From: Salipaludibacillus sp047795645
GTDB taxonomy: Bacteria > Bacillota > Bacilli > Bacillales > Salisediminibacteriaceae
Assembly (NCBI RefSeq): GCF_047795645.1
Contig: NZ_CP181045.1
Span: 4,588,001-4,652,000, forward strand
Reading direction: 5' to 3'
DNA: 64,000 bases
The translations under genes were made by a program, and so were the position numbers. Each line of letters starts with the position of its first letter. The stretch's first letter is position 1. Shown piece after piece: positions 8,832 to 18,573 of the stretch. The notes beneath the pieces were generated by a model that was not told the DNA's origin, did no database searches, and saw nothing but the letters and a program-made list of their open reading frames with translations.

Positions 8832-8857
8832 TGCCCGTCAATTGACGGGCATTTTTC
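8832..8857 (+). terminator. intrinsic terminator
   Basis: Perfect palindrome tgcccgtcaattgacgggca (8832-8851) followed by five T. Confidence 0.9.
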
Positions 8858-9033
8858 CGTTAAAGAAGTTTCTAACTTTAAAGGACGTAATGTGCATAGT
8901 AAAAAAATACCATGTTATAAGATGCGTAAAGAGGGAATAGGACTTTGTGATTGAACATGATGACCTGTTTAGAAGAAACTTATTTAAGTCGATAATACAG
9001 AAGTGCAGCATAGAAATAGGAGGCGGGGGACTG

Positions 9034-9987
9034 ATGATAAGTAATATAGATACATCTCAACTATTTGAACAAGCATTTCGTTTTTCCTCCATCGGTATCG
9101 CACTCGTGTCTATCGAAGGTAAATTTATGTTGTCAAATCCAATGTTATCAGAGATGCTAGGATATTCTGAAAATGAATTTAAAGAACTATCTTTCGAAGA
9201 TCTGACTCATAGTGCCGATGTTGAAAAGAGTAAGTATAAGGCGGAGAAACTATTAGATGGGACTATTGATAATTATCAAATAGAAAAACGATACATTCAT
9301 AAAGACGGCAAGGTGATATGGTGCCTTTTAAATGTATCGATTGTTAAAAATAGCAAGGAAGTACCAATATATTTTATCTCTCAATTTCAAGATATTACAC
9401 AACGTAAATTTTACGAACAAGAATTAACAGAAAATCAAGACAAGTTGATGAAAGCAAATAATCTTTTTAAAAAATTGTCCGAACAAGACGGGCTAACAGG
9501 AGTGGCTAATAGGCGTTATTTTGATGAGCAGTTGGAGTACCATTGGAGAGAAGCAACAAAACATCAACAGCAGCTTTCTTTGATTATGCTTGATTTGGAT
9601 TATTTCAAAGATTTTAATGATTACTATGGGCATCATGCAGGAGACGATTGCTTGAAGTTAGTTACAGCAACGATAGAAAGAAAAATAAGCAGTTCAAATG
9701 TTTTTGCTCGATATGGTGGGGAAGAATTTTCAATAATTTTACCGAACAGTTCAGAAAAAGATGCATACGATCTGGCAGAAGAACTACGAGAAGCGGTCGA
9801 ACAATTAAGAATACCTCACGAAAAATCAAGTGTACTTAAATCTGTAACGATTAGTTTGGGCGTGGCGTCTATTTCACCACAAAACTCAATGAAAAGTAAG
9901 CATCTTATTAAACAAGCAGACGATGCGTTATATTCGGCCAAAAATAATGGGAGAAACGACGTGGAGAATCAAGTAGTCGGTACCTAA
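9034..9987 (+). CDS. PAS-GGDEF diguanylate cyclase
   Basis: Makes the second messenger c-di-GMP. An N-terminal PAS domain (about residues 10-110, LFEQAFRFSSIGIALVS, with PAC part GKVIWCLLNVS and DITQRK) is joined by a short helix to a GGDEF domain (about 150-310: DGLTGVANRRYFDE, LIMLDLDYFKDFND). The active site is GGEEF, predicted catalytic. No RxxD inhibitory site stands five residues before it. No membrane segment, so a cytoplasmic sensor. An in-frame start at 8947 exists, but AGGAGG (9018-9023) fixes the ATG at 9034 (317 aa). Confidence 0.92.
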   Translation: MISNIDTSQLFEQAFRFSSIGIALVSIEGKFMLSNPMLSEMLGYSENEFKELSFEDLTHSADVEKSKYKAEKLLDGTIDNYQIEKRYIHKDGKVIWCLLNVSIVKNSKEVPIYFISQFQDITQRKFYEQELTENQDKLMKANNLFKKLSEQDGLTGVANRRYFDEQLEYHWREATKHQQQLSLIMLDLDYFKDFNDYYGHHAGDDCLKLVTATIERKISSSNVFARYGGEEFSIILPNSSEKDAYDLAEELREAVEQLRIPHEKSSVLKSVTISLGVASISPQNSMKSKHLIKQADDALYSAKNNGRNDVENQVVGT

Positions 9988-10001
9988 AATTGAAAATGTC
10001 C

Positions 10002-10033
10002 CCTCTCTGAAATCAACTATTAAGTCAGAGAGG
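10002..10033. terminator. bidirectional hairpin between convergent genes
   Basis: Perfect 9-bp stem cctctctga/tcagagagg with a 14-nt loop between the diguanylate cyclase and yfmM. A-rich or T-rich flanks are modest, so termination strength is uncertain. Confidence 0.55.
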
Positions 10034-10041
10034 AGAAAAAA

Positions 10042-11598
10042 TTAATATACTTTCGTTGTCCATGTTTCGCCATTCCATATATCAGTGACGATGTCTTGGT
10101 AAAATTCAGGTTCATGACTGATAAGAAGGATACTTCCTTTGTAGGATTGGAGTGCTCGTTTTAATTCAGCTTTTGCATCGACATCCAAATGATTGGTAGG
10201 CTCATCAAGAACTAGTAGATTCGTTTCGCTATTGATCAGCTTACACAACCTAACTTTCGACTTCTCACCACCACTTAATACAGATACTTTACTGTCAATA
10301 TGTTTCGTCATTAATCCGCATTTTGCTAAAGCAGAGCGGACTTCTTTTTGTGAAAAATGAGGGAAGGTTTCCCATATTTCTTCAAGGCAGGTATTGTTCG
10401 TTTGTTCTTTAACTTCTTGCTCAAAATAACCAAGGTGCAAGTTGTCCCCTCGTTCTACGGAACCTTTTAACGAAGGGATTTCACCTAATAAACTTTTCAG
10501 CAATGTCGTTTTCCCAATCCCATTTGCTCCTGTTAAAGCAAGTTTTTGTCCACGTTCCATCCGCAAGTTCAGAGGAGCTGATAGCGGTTCGTCGTATCCG
10601 ATTACCAAGTCCTTTGCTTCGAAAATTAATTTACTTGGTGTTCTAGAAAATAGAAAGTTAAATTCAGGTTTAGGTTTTTCTTGTGTCAATTCAATCATAT
10701 CCATTTTATCGAGCTTTTTTTGCCTTGACATCGCCATATTCCTCGTTGCTACCCGTGCTTTGTTGCGTGCAACAAAATCTTTCAAACCAGCGATTTCCTT
10801 TTGCTGCTTTTTATATGCTGACTCGACTTGTTGCTTTTTGACTTCATAGACGTGTTTGAAATGATCATAATCACCGACGTAACGATCTAACGACTGATTG
10901 TCCATATGATAGACTAAGTTGATGACTGAATTAAGAAATGAAATGTCATGCGAAATAAGAATGAAGGCATTCTCATATTCCTGTAGATATCGTTTTAACC
11001 ATTCAATGTGCTGTTCATCGAGAAAGTTTGTTGGTTCATCTAACAAGAGGATATCAGGCTTTTCAAGCAATAGTTTCGCCAACAAAATTTTCGTTCGTTG
11101 TCCTCCACTCAAATCATTCACATCTTGTTCGAGACCGATTTCATCTAAACCTAACCCTCGTGCAATTTCTTCAATTTTGGCATCAATGATGTAAAAGTCA
11201 TTGTTCGTCAACATGTCTTGAATAACACCGACTTCTTCAAGTAGCGTTTCCATTTCATCTGGGGAACAGTCACCCATTTTTTCATACATGCTATTCATGT
11301 CGGCTTCCATGTCGTATAAATATTGAAATGCAGTTTTTAGAATATCACGCATCGTTTGCCCTTTTTCAAGAACGGTATGTTGATCAAGAAAGCCAACACG
11401 GACATTTTTAGCCCATTCGACTTTTCCTTGGTCTGCGTCAAGCTGACGAGTAATGATATTCATAAATGTAGACTTTCCTTCACCGTTTGCGCCTATCAGT
11501 CCAATATGTTCTCCTTTAAGAAGTCGGAAAGAAACATCATGAAAAATCTCGCGATCGCCAAAGCCATGACTTAAATTTTTTACGGTTAAAATACTCAT
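10042..11598 (-). CDS. yfmM: ABC-F family ATPase YfmM
   Basis: Cytoplasmic ABC-F protein: two ABC ATPase domains in one chain with no membrane segment. First Walker A GANGEGKST, signature LSGGQRTK, Walker B LLLDEPTNFLD; second Walker A GANGIGKTT, signature LSGGEKSK, LVLDEPTNHLD. Between them is the charged linker (KKQQVESAYKKQQKEI) that reaches the ribosomal tRNA sites in this family. Length 518 aa equals B. subtilis YfmM. The reading frame is open to 11742, but MSILTVKNL at 11598 is the family start and has AGAGGTG upstream. Divergent from the helicase yfmL, 121 bp apart. Confidence 0.93.
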   Translation of the reverse strand: MSILTVKNLSHGFGDREIFHDVSFRLLKGEHIGLIGANGEGKSTFMNIITRQLDADQGKVEWAKNVRVGFLDQHTVLEKGQTMRDILKTAFQYLYDMEADMNSMYEKMGDCSPDEMETLLEEVGVIQDMLTNNDFYIIDAKIEEIARGLGLDEIGLEQDVNDLSGGQRTKILLAKLLLEKPDILLLDEPTNFLDEQHIEWLKRYLQEYENAFILISHDISFLNSVINLVYHMDNQSLDRYVGDYDHFKHVYEVKKQQVESAYKKQQKEIAGLKDFVARNKARVATRNMAMSRQKKLDKMDMIELTQEKPKPEFNFLFSRTPSKLIFEAKDLVIGYDEPLSAPLNLRMERGQKLALTGANGIGKTTLLKSLLGEIPSLKGSVERGDNLHLGYFEQEVKEQTNNTCLEEIWETFPHFSQKEVRSALAKCGLMTKHIDSKVSVLSGGEKSKVRLCKLINSETNLLVLDEPTNHLDVDAKAELKRALQSYKGSILLISHEPEFYQDIVTDIWNGETWTTKVY

Positions 11599-11719
11599 AA
11601 TATAAGACACCTCTAAATATAAATTTGGTTTCTTTGCATAAAATAGGTTAAAATCTAGATAACAATCAGAAAATGAGAGCTTCGTAACACTATACCCTCT
11701 CAAAAAAAAGGAGAAATCA

Positions 11720-12856
11720 ATGAGCAATTCAACATCTATCATACCGACTTTACCTCCCTTCTTACAAGAGGCATGGGAAAAATCGGGTTTTACAGATTTA
11801 ACAGAGATTCAGACAAAGATGGTTCCAGTAGCTATAGAAGGTAGAAATATCATAGCGGAAGCACCAACAGGATCTGGAAAAACATTGGCTTACTTACTAC
11901 CAGCCTTACAAAAAGTAAATATGGATATAAAGCAGGCGCAAATCGTTATCGTCGCATCATCACGAGAACTCGTCATGCAAATCTTAGATGAAGTTCAAAA
12001 GTGGTCGCAAGGTAGCGGTATCTTAGGTGCTGCCCTTATCGGTGGAGCAAACGTGAAACGTCAACAAGAAAAATTAAAGAAAAAACCGCAAATCATTGTC
12101 GGGACTCCAGGGCGCTTAATTGAACTTGTAAAAAGTAAGAAATTAAAACTCCATGAAGTAAAGACCGTTGTGCTAGACGAAGCTGACCAACTTTTTGCTA
12201 AGGAGCATATTAGAGAAGTTGATGATCTCATCAAAGCAGTCTTGAAAGATACTCAACTTATTGTATGTTCTGCTACCATTCCAAAGCATATAGAAAAACA
12301 GGCAAAGGATAGAATCGAATCACCATCAGTAATTCGAATTAATATGGATCTTGATCATTTAGAGCGTGTTGATCATACGTACCTTGTCGCAGAACGACGA
12401 GACAAGGTAAAAATTCTTAGGAAGCTCGTTAACGTTGAGGGACTATATGGATTAGCTTTTTCAAACGACATTCACGAGTTAGAAACGTTTGCTGAGCGTC
12501 TTGAATTTAGGGGGAAACATGTCGGCGTTCTTCATGGAACGACAACGAAACAAGCGCGAGAAAAAGCGATTAATCAGTTTAGAAGTGGGGACGTTCCAGT
12601 ATTAATTGCAACGGATGTCGCTTCAAGAGGACTTGATATTGAAGGGTTAACTCACGTTATTCAGTTGGACTTGCCAAATGATATTCAACAATATGTGCAT
12701 CGTTCTGGCCGAACGGGACGAGCAGGTAAGTCAGGAACCGTCGTATCTATTGTCACGGAAGGTGAAAAAGAAAGATTGATACAAATTGCAAAAAAGCTAG
12801 GACTACAAATGACTGAGCGAACACTTTCGCATGGAGAGTTAGTTGAATTGAATTAA
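11720..12856 (+). CDS. yfmL: DEAD-box RNA helicase YfmL
   Basis: Short DEAD-box helicase (378 aa) without the C-terminal extension of CshA; in B. subtilis YfmL assists ribosome assembly, mostly in the cold. Q-motif region TEIQTKM, Walker A APTGSGKT, DEAD box VLDEADQLF, motif III SAT, ATDVASRGLD and HRSGRTGRAG are all intact. AAAAGGAG lies 7 bp before the ATG. Placement beside yfmM, as in B. subtilis, supports the name. Followed by a strong terminator. Confidence 0.93.
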   Translation: MSNSTSIIPTLPPFLQEAWEKSGFTDLTEIQTKMVPVAIEGRNIIAEAPTGSGKTLAYLLPALQKVNMDIKQAQIVIVASSRELVMQILDEVQKWSQGSGILGAALIGGANVKRQQEKLKKKPQIIVGTPGRLIELVKSKKLKLHEVKTVVLDEADQLFAKEHIREVDDLIKAVLKDTQLIVCSATIPKHIEKQAKDRIESPSVIRINMDLDHLERVDHTYLVAERRDKVKILRKLVNVEGLYGLAFSNDIHELETFAERLEFRGKHVGVLHGTTTKQAREKAINQFRSGDVPVLIATDVASRGLDIEGLTHVIQLDLPNDIQQYVHRSGRTGRAGKSGTVVSIVTEGEKERLIQIAKKLGLQMTERTLSHGELVELN

Positions 12857-12864
12857 ACATACTT

Positions 12865-12905
12865 AGTAGTGCAGACCCAGGCCAGGGTTTGTACTACTTT
12901 TTTAT
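12865..12905 (+). terminator. intrinsic terminator of yfmL
   Basis: 14-bp stem (12865-12878 with 12885-12898, two G-T pairs), loop aggcca, then a T run. Confidence 0.9.
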
Positions 12906-12925
12906 ACTTTAAGAATGTTTAACTT

Positions 12926-13485
12926 CGAAATCAACTCGGCAAAGGTAACAAGAGCAATCATCTTGAGCCCTAACTTTCCCAAATGAACAAGCTAAAGGGC
13001 ACAAGTCGTCATCACTTGTGCCCTTAAGAATCGAAATTGACTCGTCAAAGGTAACAAGAGCAATCATCTTGCGCCCCATCTTTCCCAAATGAACAAGCTA
13101 AAGGGCACAAGTCGTCATCACTTGTGCCCTTAAGAATCGAAATTGACTCGTCAAAGGTAACAAGAGCAATCATCTTGAGCCCCATCTTTCCCAAATGAAC
13201 AAGTTAAAGGGCACAAGCTACCATAGCTTGTGCCCTTAAGAATCAAAATCAACTCGGCAAAGGTAACAAGAGCAATCATCTTGCGCCCCATCCGTCCCAA
13301 ATCAACAAGCTTAAGGGCACAAGCCGTCATCACTTGTGCCCTTAAGAATCGAAATCGGCTTGCCATAGGTAACAAGAGCAATCATCTTGAGCCCTAACTT
13401 TCCCAAATGAACAAGCTAAAGGGCACAAGTCGCAAGCACTTGTGCCCTTACCATTCGAAATCAACTCGCCAAAGGCTACAAGATA
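12926..13485. repeat. tandem array of 106-bp hairpin units (5 full copies plus a partial)
   Basis: Units start at 12926, 13032, 13138, 13244 and 13350, with a 30-bp partial sixth at 13456; the period is exactly 106 bp throughout. Every full unit has the invariant stem aagggcacaag/cttgtgccctt around a variable 9-nt loop (first copy 12995-13005 with 13015-13025) and a second small hairpin caaga/tcttg (12949-12953 with 12961-12965). 106 is not a multiple of 3 and frames are broken, so the array does not encode a repeat protein. Sequence variants are shuffled among copies (for example copies 1 and 5 share GAGCCCTAAC, copies 2 and 4 share GCGCCCCATC), as expected from recombination or conversion. 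Function unknown. Confidence 0.97.
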
Positions 13486-13608
13486 CCAAACAAGATGAAT
13501 CTATTCTAGTCAATTTCATTATTTATCTATAAAATTCTCAAAATGACTCAAAGCGTCTTATGAAGAGCCCACTCAAATTATCACTAATCTAAACTTAACT
13601 CTAGAAAA

Positions 13609-14862
13609 CTACTCATCCGCCCTAAAATCATCATGCGGTTCAACATTGTATCCCCGATTGTCTAGTAGATCGACAATACTATTTTCCCCAGCTAAATGAA
13701 GAGCGCCGACAACGACGAAATATGTCTCACCATCATCAGTAGTTAAAAACTCTTCAATTTGATCAGTCATTGCCAAGTCTCTTTCATCCATAGCTAAATC
13801 ATCAGAGTCTTGTTCCATTTCCCGCAGTTGCGCAAATACGTCAGTATCCCCAGATCGCCAAATACGAATCATTTGCGTCAATTCTTCTTCATAAATATCT
13901 AGTGAATCAATCGCACTTTCAAGACTAGCTATTTGCTCTTCCTCTGGAGAAGAACTAAGTGTTTCAATCTGACTTTCAATTGATTCGAGACTAATGATCG
14001 GTAGATCTTTTTCATTTGCTCGCTCAAGAAAGTGCAAGTCAATGCCATCATCTGCGGTGAAGTTCGTTCCTCCTATTGCAGCTTCAGATAGGAGCATAGA
14101 GATAAACCATGGTTGAAATTGATCGAGCATTTCCCCATTCAAACCTAGAGGGGACAATTGATTTACCATTTCGGTAAATACATCTTCATCAAGGACGTCA
14201 GATAAAGCTGGACCGTCCGCATTCATGGCATGTTGCATCATCATCTGTGCGGATTCCATTTCATTAATTTCAGTCATATCAATTTCAACGGCTAGGTGAT
14301 CTGCCTCTTCAAATGCTTCATCAATTTGACCGTGAAGTGGATACATCGTTTCATCACCAACGTGAACGGAACCGAGTAGATAGACGGTTTGATCTTCTTC
14401 TTGGACACGATAAAACACACCTTCTGATGGACCGTCATGCTCATCGAACGATAGCCTTGTTCTAGCATGGACATCCACGCCTCTTTCTTCAAAGTCTTCA
14501 ATTGTTGTCAACACAGGTGCGTCGATATCACCTGTGAAATAAATATCACCTAAGTGAACTTCAGATAGTTCATCTAGCGATTGTAATGGCGAAAAATCCT
14601 CAATGTCATTGCCACTAATATTTAAGTACTGGAGTTCGCTTAAAACATCGATTCCCTCCAGACTGGAAATTTCAGCATCGGATACATCTAATGACTCAAT
14701 TTTCTCTAATTCTTCTTCTGTTAAATTCCCACCTGCGTTATCCATTTCTTCAAGAACAGCTAATTCAAGTGCTTCATCTTCAAAATAGCTCTGTTCATTA
14801 TCGGAAGAACAAGCTGTAAATAAACTTAATATGACTCCTGAAAATATTAATTTTTTAAGCAA
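13609..14862 (-). CDS. lipoprotein with LRR-like segment and TraB/GumN-type domain
   Basis: Exported lipoprotein: signal sequence MLKKLIFSGVILSLFTAC with lipobox LFTAC (Cys18), start TTG at 14862 with AGAGGT upstream. Residues about 40-115 look like leucine-rich repeats (LEGIDVLSELQYLNISGNDIE). From about 150 it has a TraB/GumN-family domain with the two characteristic glycine-histidine motifs, YLLGSVHVG near the start and VVVGALHLAG near the end; relatives are putative metal-dependent hydrolases. The mature part is extremely rich in Asp and Glu, typical of extracellular proteins in alkaliphiles. The LRR/TraB combination is unusual to me. Substrate unknown. Confidence 0.8.
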   Translation of the reverse strand: MLKKLIFSGVILSLFTACSSDNEQSYFEDEALELAVLEEMDNAGGNLTEEELEKIESLDVSDAEISSLEGIDVLSELQYLNISGNDIEDFSPLQSLDELSEVHLGDIYFTGDIDAPVLTTIEDFEERGVDVHARTRLSFDEHDGPSEGVFYRVQEEDQTVYLLGSVHVGDETMYPLHGQIDEAFEEADHLAVEIDMTEINEMESAQMMMQHAMNADGPALSDVLDEDVFTEMVNQLSPLGLNGEMLDQFQPWFISMLLSEAAIGGTNFTADDGIDLHFLERANEKDLPIISLESIESQIETLSSSPEEEQIASLESAIDSLDIYEEELTQMIRIWRSGDTDVFAQLREMEQDSDDLAMDERDLAMTDQIEEFLTTDDGETYFVVVGALHLAGENSIVDLLDNRGYNVEPHDDFRADE

Positions 14863-15056
14863 AGTAAAGACCTCTTTTCTACAGCATTTATAGGCATTCT
14901 ATAGTGTATTTACGAGTGTCCTAAAGAAAAGTTCCTTGATTTGGAATAAAATTTACAAGCATTTTTCGATTTCAGCTGAAAAGTTTGTTAAAATAGAAGA
15001 TTGAGTATGATTAAATTAAATTGGTTAGCCAAACATAGAAAAGCAGGTGAGTCAAA

Positions 15057-18000
15057 GTGAACCTGAATCATTTAACAGAAAAAGATATTCGAAACAGTAG
15101 TGCGTCATCAAAAACCTTTCAAAAAGGGATGGATTACTATCTTGAGAATCATGTTCAGGATATTATCTGGAGTAAAAAAGATCGAAGTTTTCGTGCGGTC
15201 GTTCATGGTGAGGAAGATTATTTAGTCATTGCTGACCCAACAGATAACGTTGACGTGGTCAACATGACCTGTACTTGTCCCGCATTCGAATCATATATAG
15301 GCTATTGCAAGCATATTGTCGCTACATTATTATCTGTAGGCGATCAACAGAAGCATCAAAAAAAGACCGATGAGGGCACGATAGATAAAAAGAAACAAAT
15401 CCCTTGGAATGAAAGGGAACGAACGAATAAATTAATGAAATCTTTTGAACAGCTATATGTAAAAAAACAGGAAACGTACCATGAAAGAGAACCACTTAAA
15501 GTGCAATATTTACTGAAAGTTTCTTCCACTTTCAGTGAACGGATGAGAGGTTCGATTGAATTGGAGATGAGAGTAGGGAGGAAAAGACTGTATGTCGTGA
15601 AAAATGTATCAGAATTACTTCACGCAGTTGAAGAGGAGCAAGCTTTGAAATTTTCCAAATTATTCACTTATCATCCATCAGATTATTATTTCGAAGAAGA
15701 AGACATTGAAATTTTCAAGTTGATGGGAATATTATTGGATATCAAATACACAGAGACTTTTTCTTTTTCTTATCAATATTTACGTCGGTCAAAAGACGAT
15801 GACCGAAGTTTCGACGTTCCACCTGCCTATGCTCATGAATTCCTCTCTCAACTAAAGGGGAGAGATGTGATTGTTGATGATCACTCGCGTGAGTTCGAAG
15901 GATTCGATATTCTTAAAGGGAAGCCACCATTATCTTTTCAAATTGAAGACCATTTAGATCAAGCTGGTGTGTATCGACTATCATGGGAGAACGCAGGACA
16001 TGCGACTTATTTCGGGAAAAAATATGGTCTTTTATTTTTACAAGGGATCTTTTATGTCCTTGATGGAGATCAATTACAGGCATTTGATTCGTTATTTTTT
16101 CAATTAGCTATGGAAGACCCATCGGAAATGCTGTTAGAGGAACGACAACTTGAATCGTTTGCTTCCATTGTTTTACCACAATTAAACAAAATCGGCGAAG
16201 TGGAATTGAGCGAGTCAATCCGAGAAAATATACAAATGTCGCCGCTTGTTCCACAACTGTATGTCGATTACCAGGAAGATAGGGTTACCGCGGAAGTGAT
16301 TTTCCAATACGGAGAGACGAAACTATCGCCATTTCGTCAGGAGGCAACAGAGGGTAGTCAGTTAGTAGTCCGTGATATGGAAAAGGAATATTATTTGCTG
16401 TCGTTTATCGAGGATGTGCCATTTAAATTTAATGGAACAGAATTATATTTGGAAGAGGTAGAGGATATTTTGGATTTTGTTTCAGAAGATGTACCGAAAC
16501 TTTCAGAATTGTTCCATTTATATGCAACCTCTTCCTTGAGAAATATCGTCCATGAGCCAGTCGAACGTCCGTCCATGAAAGTGGAAACGAATGAAAAGTT
16601 GAACTTGCTTGATGTTGCATTTGAAGTAGATGGTGTGTCAGATGAAGAATTAGCTCAAGTACTAGCGAGTCTGCTTGATAATAAAAAATATTATCGATTA
16701 GCTTCTGGTCAATATATTCATTTGCAAAATGAAGAATTCACCGGAATGAAAAAGATGATGGAAGAATTGGATATGTCTTCTGCTGAAACGAAACAACATT
16801 CGACACTTCCGCTTTATCGTGCTTTTCAGCTTAATGACGCTACAGACGTGCAAGTGAAAAAAGATCGCGCATTTAGAAAATTGGTCGAAAGGTTAACCGA
16901 TCCAGAAGAGATGGATTTCCCGATTCCAGAACACCTTGATGATGTGCTAAGAGATTATCAAAAGCGAGGGTTTCAATGGTTAATGTCGCTATCTTACTAC
17001 GGTTTTGGTGGGATATTAGCGGATGACATGGGATTAGGGAAAACATTGCAGACGATTACTTATTTGCAGGCGATGAAACTGAATCAACCAGATCAAGGTC
17101 CGTCACTAATCATTTGCCCATCGAGCGTAGTATACAACTGGGAAAAAGAAATTGAACGGTTTGCTCCAAATTTATCTACGGCAATAATTTCAGGACCGTC
17201 TGTTGAGAGATCCGAAACTATCGTAGCTGCTGAAAAGCATGATGTGTGGATTACGTCTTACCCGCTTATTCGAAGAGATATCACCCATTATAAGGATCGA
17301 ATGTTTTCGACGATGATTTTAGATGAAGCGCAGTATGTGAAAAATGAAGGTACGTTAACTGCGAAGGCAGTGCGGTTGATTTCTTCTGTTCGTAGCTTTG
17401 CTTTAAGTGGAACGCCAATTGAGAATTCATTAGAAGAATTGTACTCGATATTCTCTCTCGTTCAACCAGGTATGTTTAAAAATAAGCAAGTGTATAAAAA
17501 TATGGGAGAAGAAAAAATCGCAAAGCGAGTGAAACCTTTTGTTATGAGGAGAATGAAGCAAGATGTACTGAAAGAACTTCCAGATAAAATTGAGTCTATC
17601 GAGTACACACCGTTAACAGATAAACAAAAAACAGTTTACCTTGCACAACTTCAATTACTGCAAAATGAGGCAAATACAGCAATTGAAACCGATACACTTC
17701 AACAAAATCGGATAAAAATCCTCGCCGGGATAACAAGACTACGACAAATCTGTTGTCATCCCGGAATGTTCATGAAGGAGTATGACGGCGGATCAGGTAA
17801 ATTAGACCGCCTTATCGAGTACTTAGAGGAAGCTCGCAGTGCTGGTAAACGAATTGTCTTATTCAGTCAGTTTACGCAAATGCTATCTATAATTAAAGAA
17901 CGGTTATATGAAGGCGGTTGGGAGTATCACTATTTAGATGGGTCGACACCTGGGAGAGACCGATTGGCAATGTCAGAGCGATTTAATGCAGGAGAGAAAA

Positions 18001-18341
18001 ATTTATTTCTCGTTTCTTTAAAAGCTGGTGGCACTGGTTTAAATTTAACTGGTGGTGATACCGTGATTTTATTTGATTCATGGTGGAATCCAGCTGTAGA
18101 AGAACAGGCAGCAGATCGTGTTTATCGTTTTGGACAAAAGCGTGTCGTTCATGTAACAAAAATGATTACAACAGGTACGATTGAAGAGAAAATTCATAAA
18201 CTCCAAGAAAAGAAGCGAAATTTATTAGATCGAGTTATTCAACCGGGGGAGACTATGATAACTTCTTTAGGGAAAGATGATATTGCAGATTTACTCGATT
18301 TAGAAAATAAAAAGGAAAAAAAACGTAATAATCATAGCTAA
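15057..18341 (+). CDS. SNF2-family helicase with SWIM zinc finger
   Basis: 1094-aa Swi2/Snf2 ATPase resembling B. subtilis YwqA but with an N-terminal SWIM zinc finger (CTCPAFESYIGYCKHIVA, about residues 77-97). The ATPase core begins near 640: LADDMGLGKT, CPSSVVYNWEKE, DEAQ box LDEAQYVKN, SGTPIENSLEELYS, then the helicase C part with FSQFTQML, YLDGSTPG, LKAGGTGLNLT and AADRVYRFGQ. Such proteins translocate on duplex DNA or act on RNA polymerase; the exact role is unknown. GTG start at 15057, with AGGTGA at 15045-15050. Confidence 0.92.
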   Translation: MNLNHLTEKDIRNSSASSKTFQKGMDYYLENHVQDIIWSKKDRSFRAVVHGEEDYLVIADPTDNVDVVNMTCTCPAFESYIGYCKHIVATLLSVGDQQKHQKKTDEGTIDKKKQIPWNERERTNKLMKSFEQLYVKKQETYHEREPLKVQYLLKVSSTFSERMRGSIELEMRVGRKRLYVVKNVSELLHAVEEEQALKFSKLFTYHPSDYYFEEEDIEIFKLMGILLDIKYTETFSFSYQYLRRSKDDDRSFDVPPAYAHEFLSQLKGRDVIVDDHSREFEGFDILKGKPPLSFQIEDHLDQAGVYRLSWENAGHATYFGKKYGLLFLQGIFYVLDGDQLQAFDSLFFQLAMEDPSEMLLEERQLESFASIVLPQLNKIGEVELSESIRENIQMSPLVPQLYVDYQEDRVTAEVIFQYGETKLSPFRQEATEGSQLVVRDMEKEYYLLSFIEDVPFKFNGTELYLEEVEDILDFVSEDVPKLSELFHLYATSSLRNIVHEPVERPSMKVETNEKLNLLDVAFEVDGVSDEELAQVLASLLDNKKYYRLASGQYIHLQNEEFTGMKKMMEELDMSSAETKQHSTLPLYRAFQLNDATDVQVKKDRAFRKLVERLTDPEEMDFPIPEHLDDVLRDYQKRGFQWLMSLSYYGFGGILADDMGLGKTLQTITYLQAMKLNQPDQGPSLIICPSSVVYNWEKEIERFAPNLSTAIISGPSVERSETIVAAEKHDVWITSYPLIRRDITHYKDRMFSTMILDEAQYVKNEGTLTAKAVRLISSVRSFALSGTPIENSLEELYSIFSLVQPGMFKNKQVYKNMGEEKIAKRVKPFVMRRMKQDVLKELPDKIESIEYTPLTDKQKTVYLAQLQLLQNEANTAIETDTLQQNRIKILAGITRLRQICCHPGMFMKEYDGGSGKLDRLIEYLEEARSAGKRIVLFSQFTQMLSIIKERLYEGGWEYHYLDGSTPGRDRLAMSERFNAGEKNLFLVSLKAGGTGLNLTGGDTVILFDSWWNPAVEEQAADRVYRFGQKRVVHVTKMITTGTIEEKIHKLQEKKRNLLDRVIQPGETMITSLGKDDIADLLDLENKKEKKRNNHS

Positions 18342-18431
18342 TGAGGGTAAACTATGGTAAAGTAAATAAGTTGATTTAAAAATCAAACACTAAAATATGA
18401 GTTTCATCCTTTTCGTGTAAGATAAAGAGGA

Positions 18432-18500
18432 AGCCCTTCAGAACAAGGATACACTAAGCAGCTTGTTCCCTGATACTTTTAATGGAATGGGCTGTTTTCT
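18432..18500 (+). promoter_or_regulatory. structured leader upstream of the cshA-type helicase
   Basis: Nested pairing: an outer stem agccc/gggct (18432-18436 with 18489-18493) encloses gaacaag/cttgttc (18441-18447 with 18462-18468), and T-rich sequence follows the outer stem. It could be a terminator or a regulatory leader; no known riboswitch class matches. Confidence 0.45.
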
Positions 18501-18573
18501 TTATATATGATTTTGACGTAGAGCAAGTGGCTCACGTCACCTGGAAAGTATGAATCAAAAGGAGATATTAAAT

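Noticed and set aside
13151..13381. Minus-strand 76-aa ORF inside the 106-bp array
   Set aside because: The repeat period is not a multiple of three, so the peptide reads different frames in successive copies; no ribosome site. The open frame is chance.
12926..13485. CRISPR array
   Set aside because: Units are 106 bp and alike along their whole length, with no short repeat/unique spacer pattern, and there are no cas genes.
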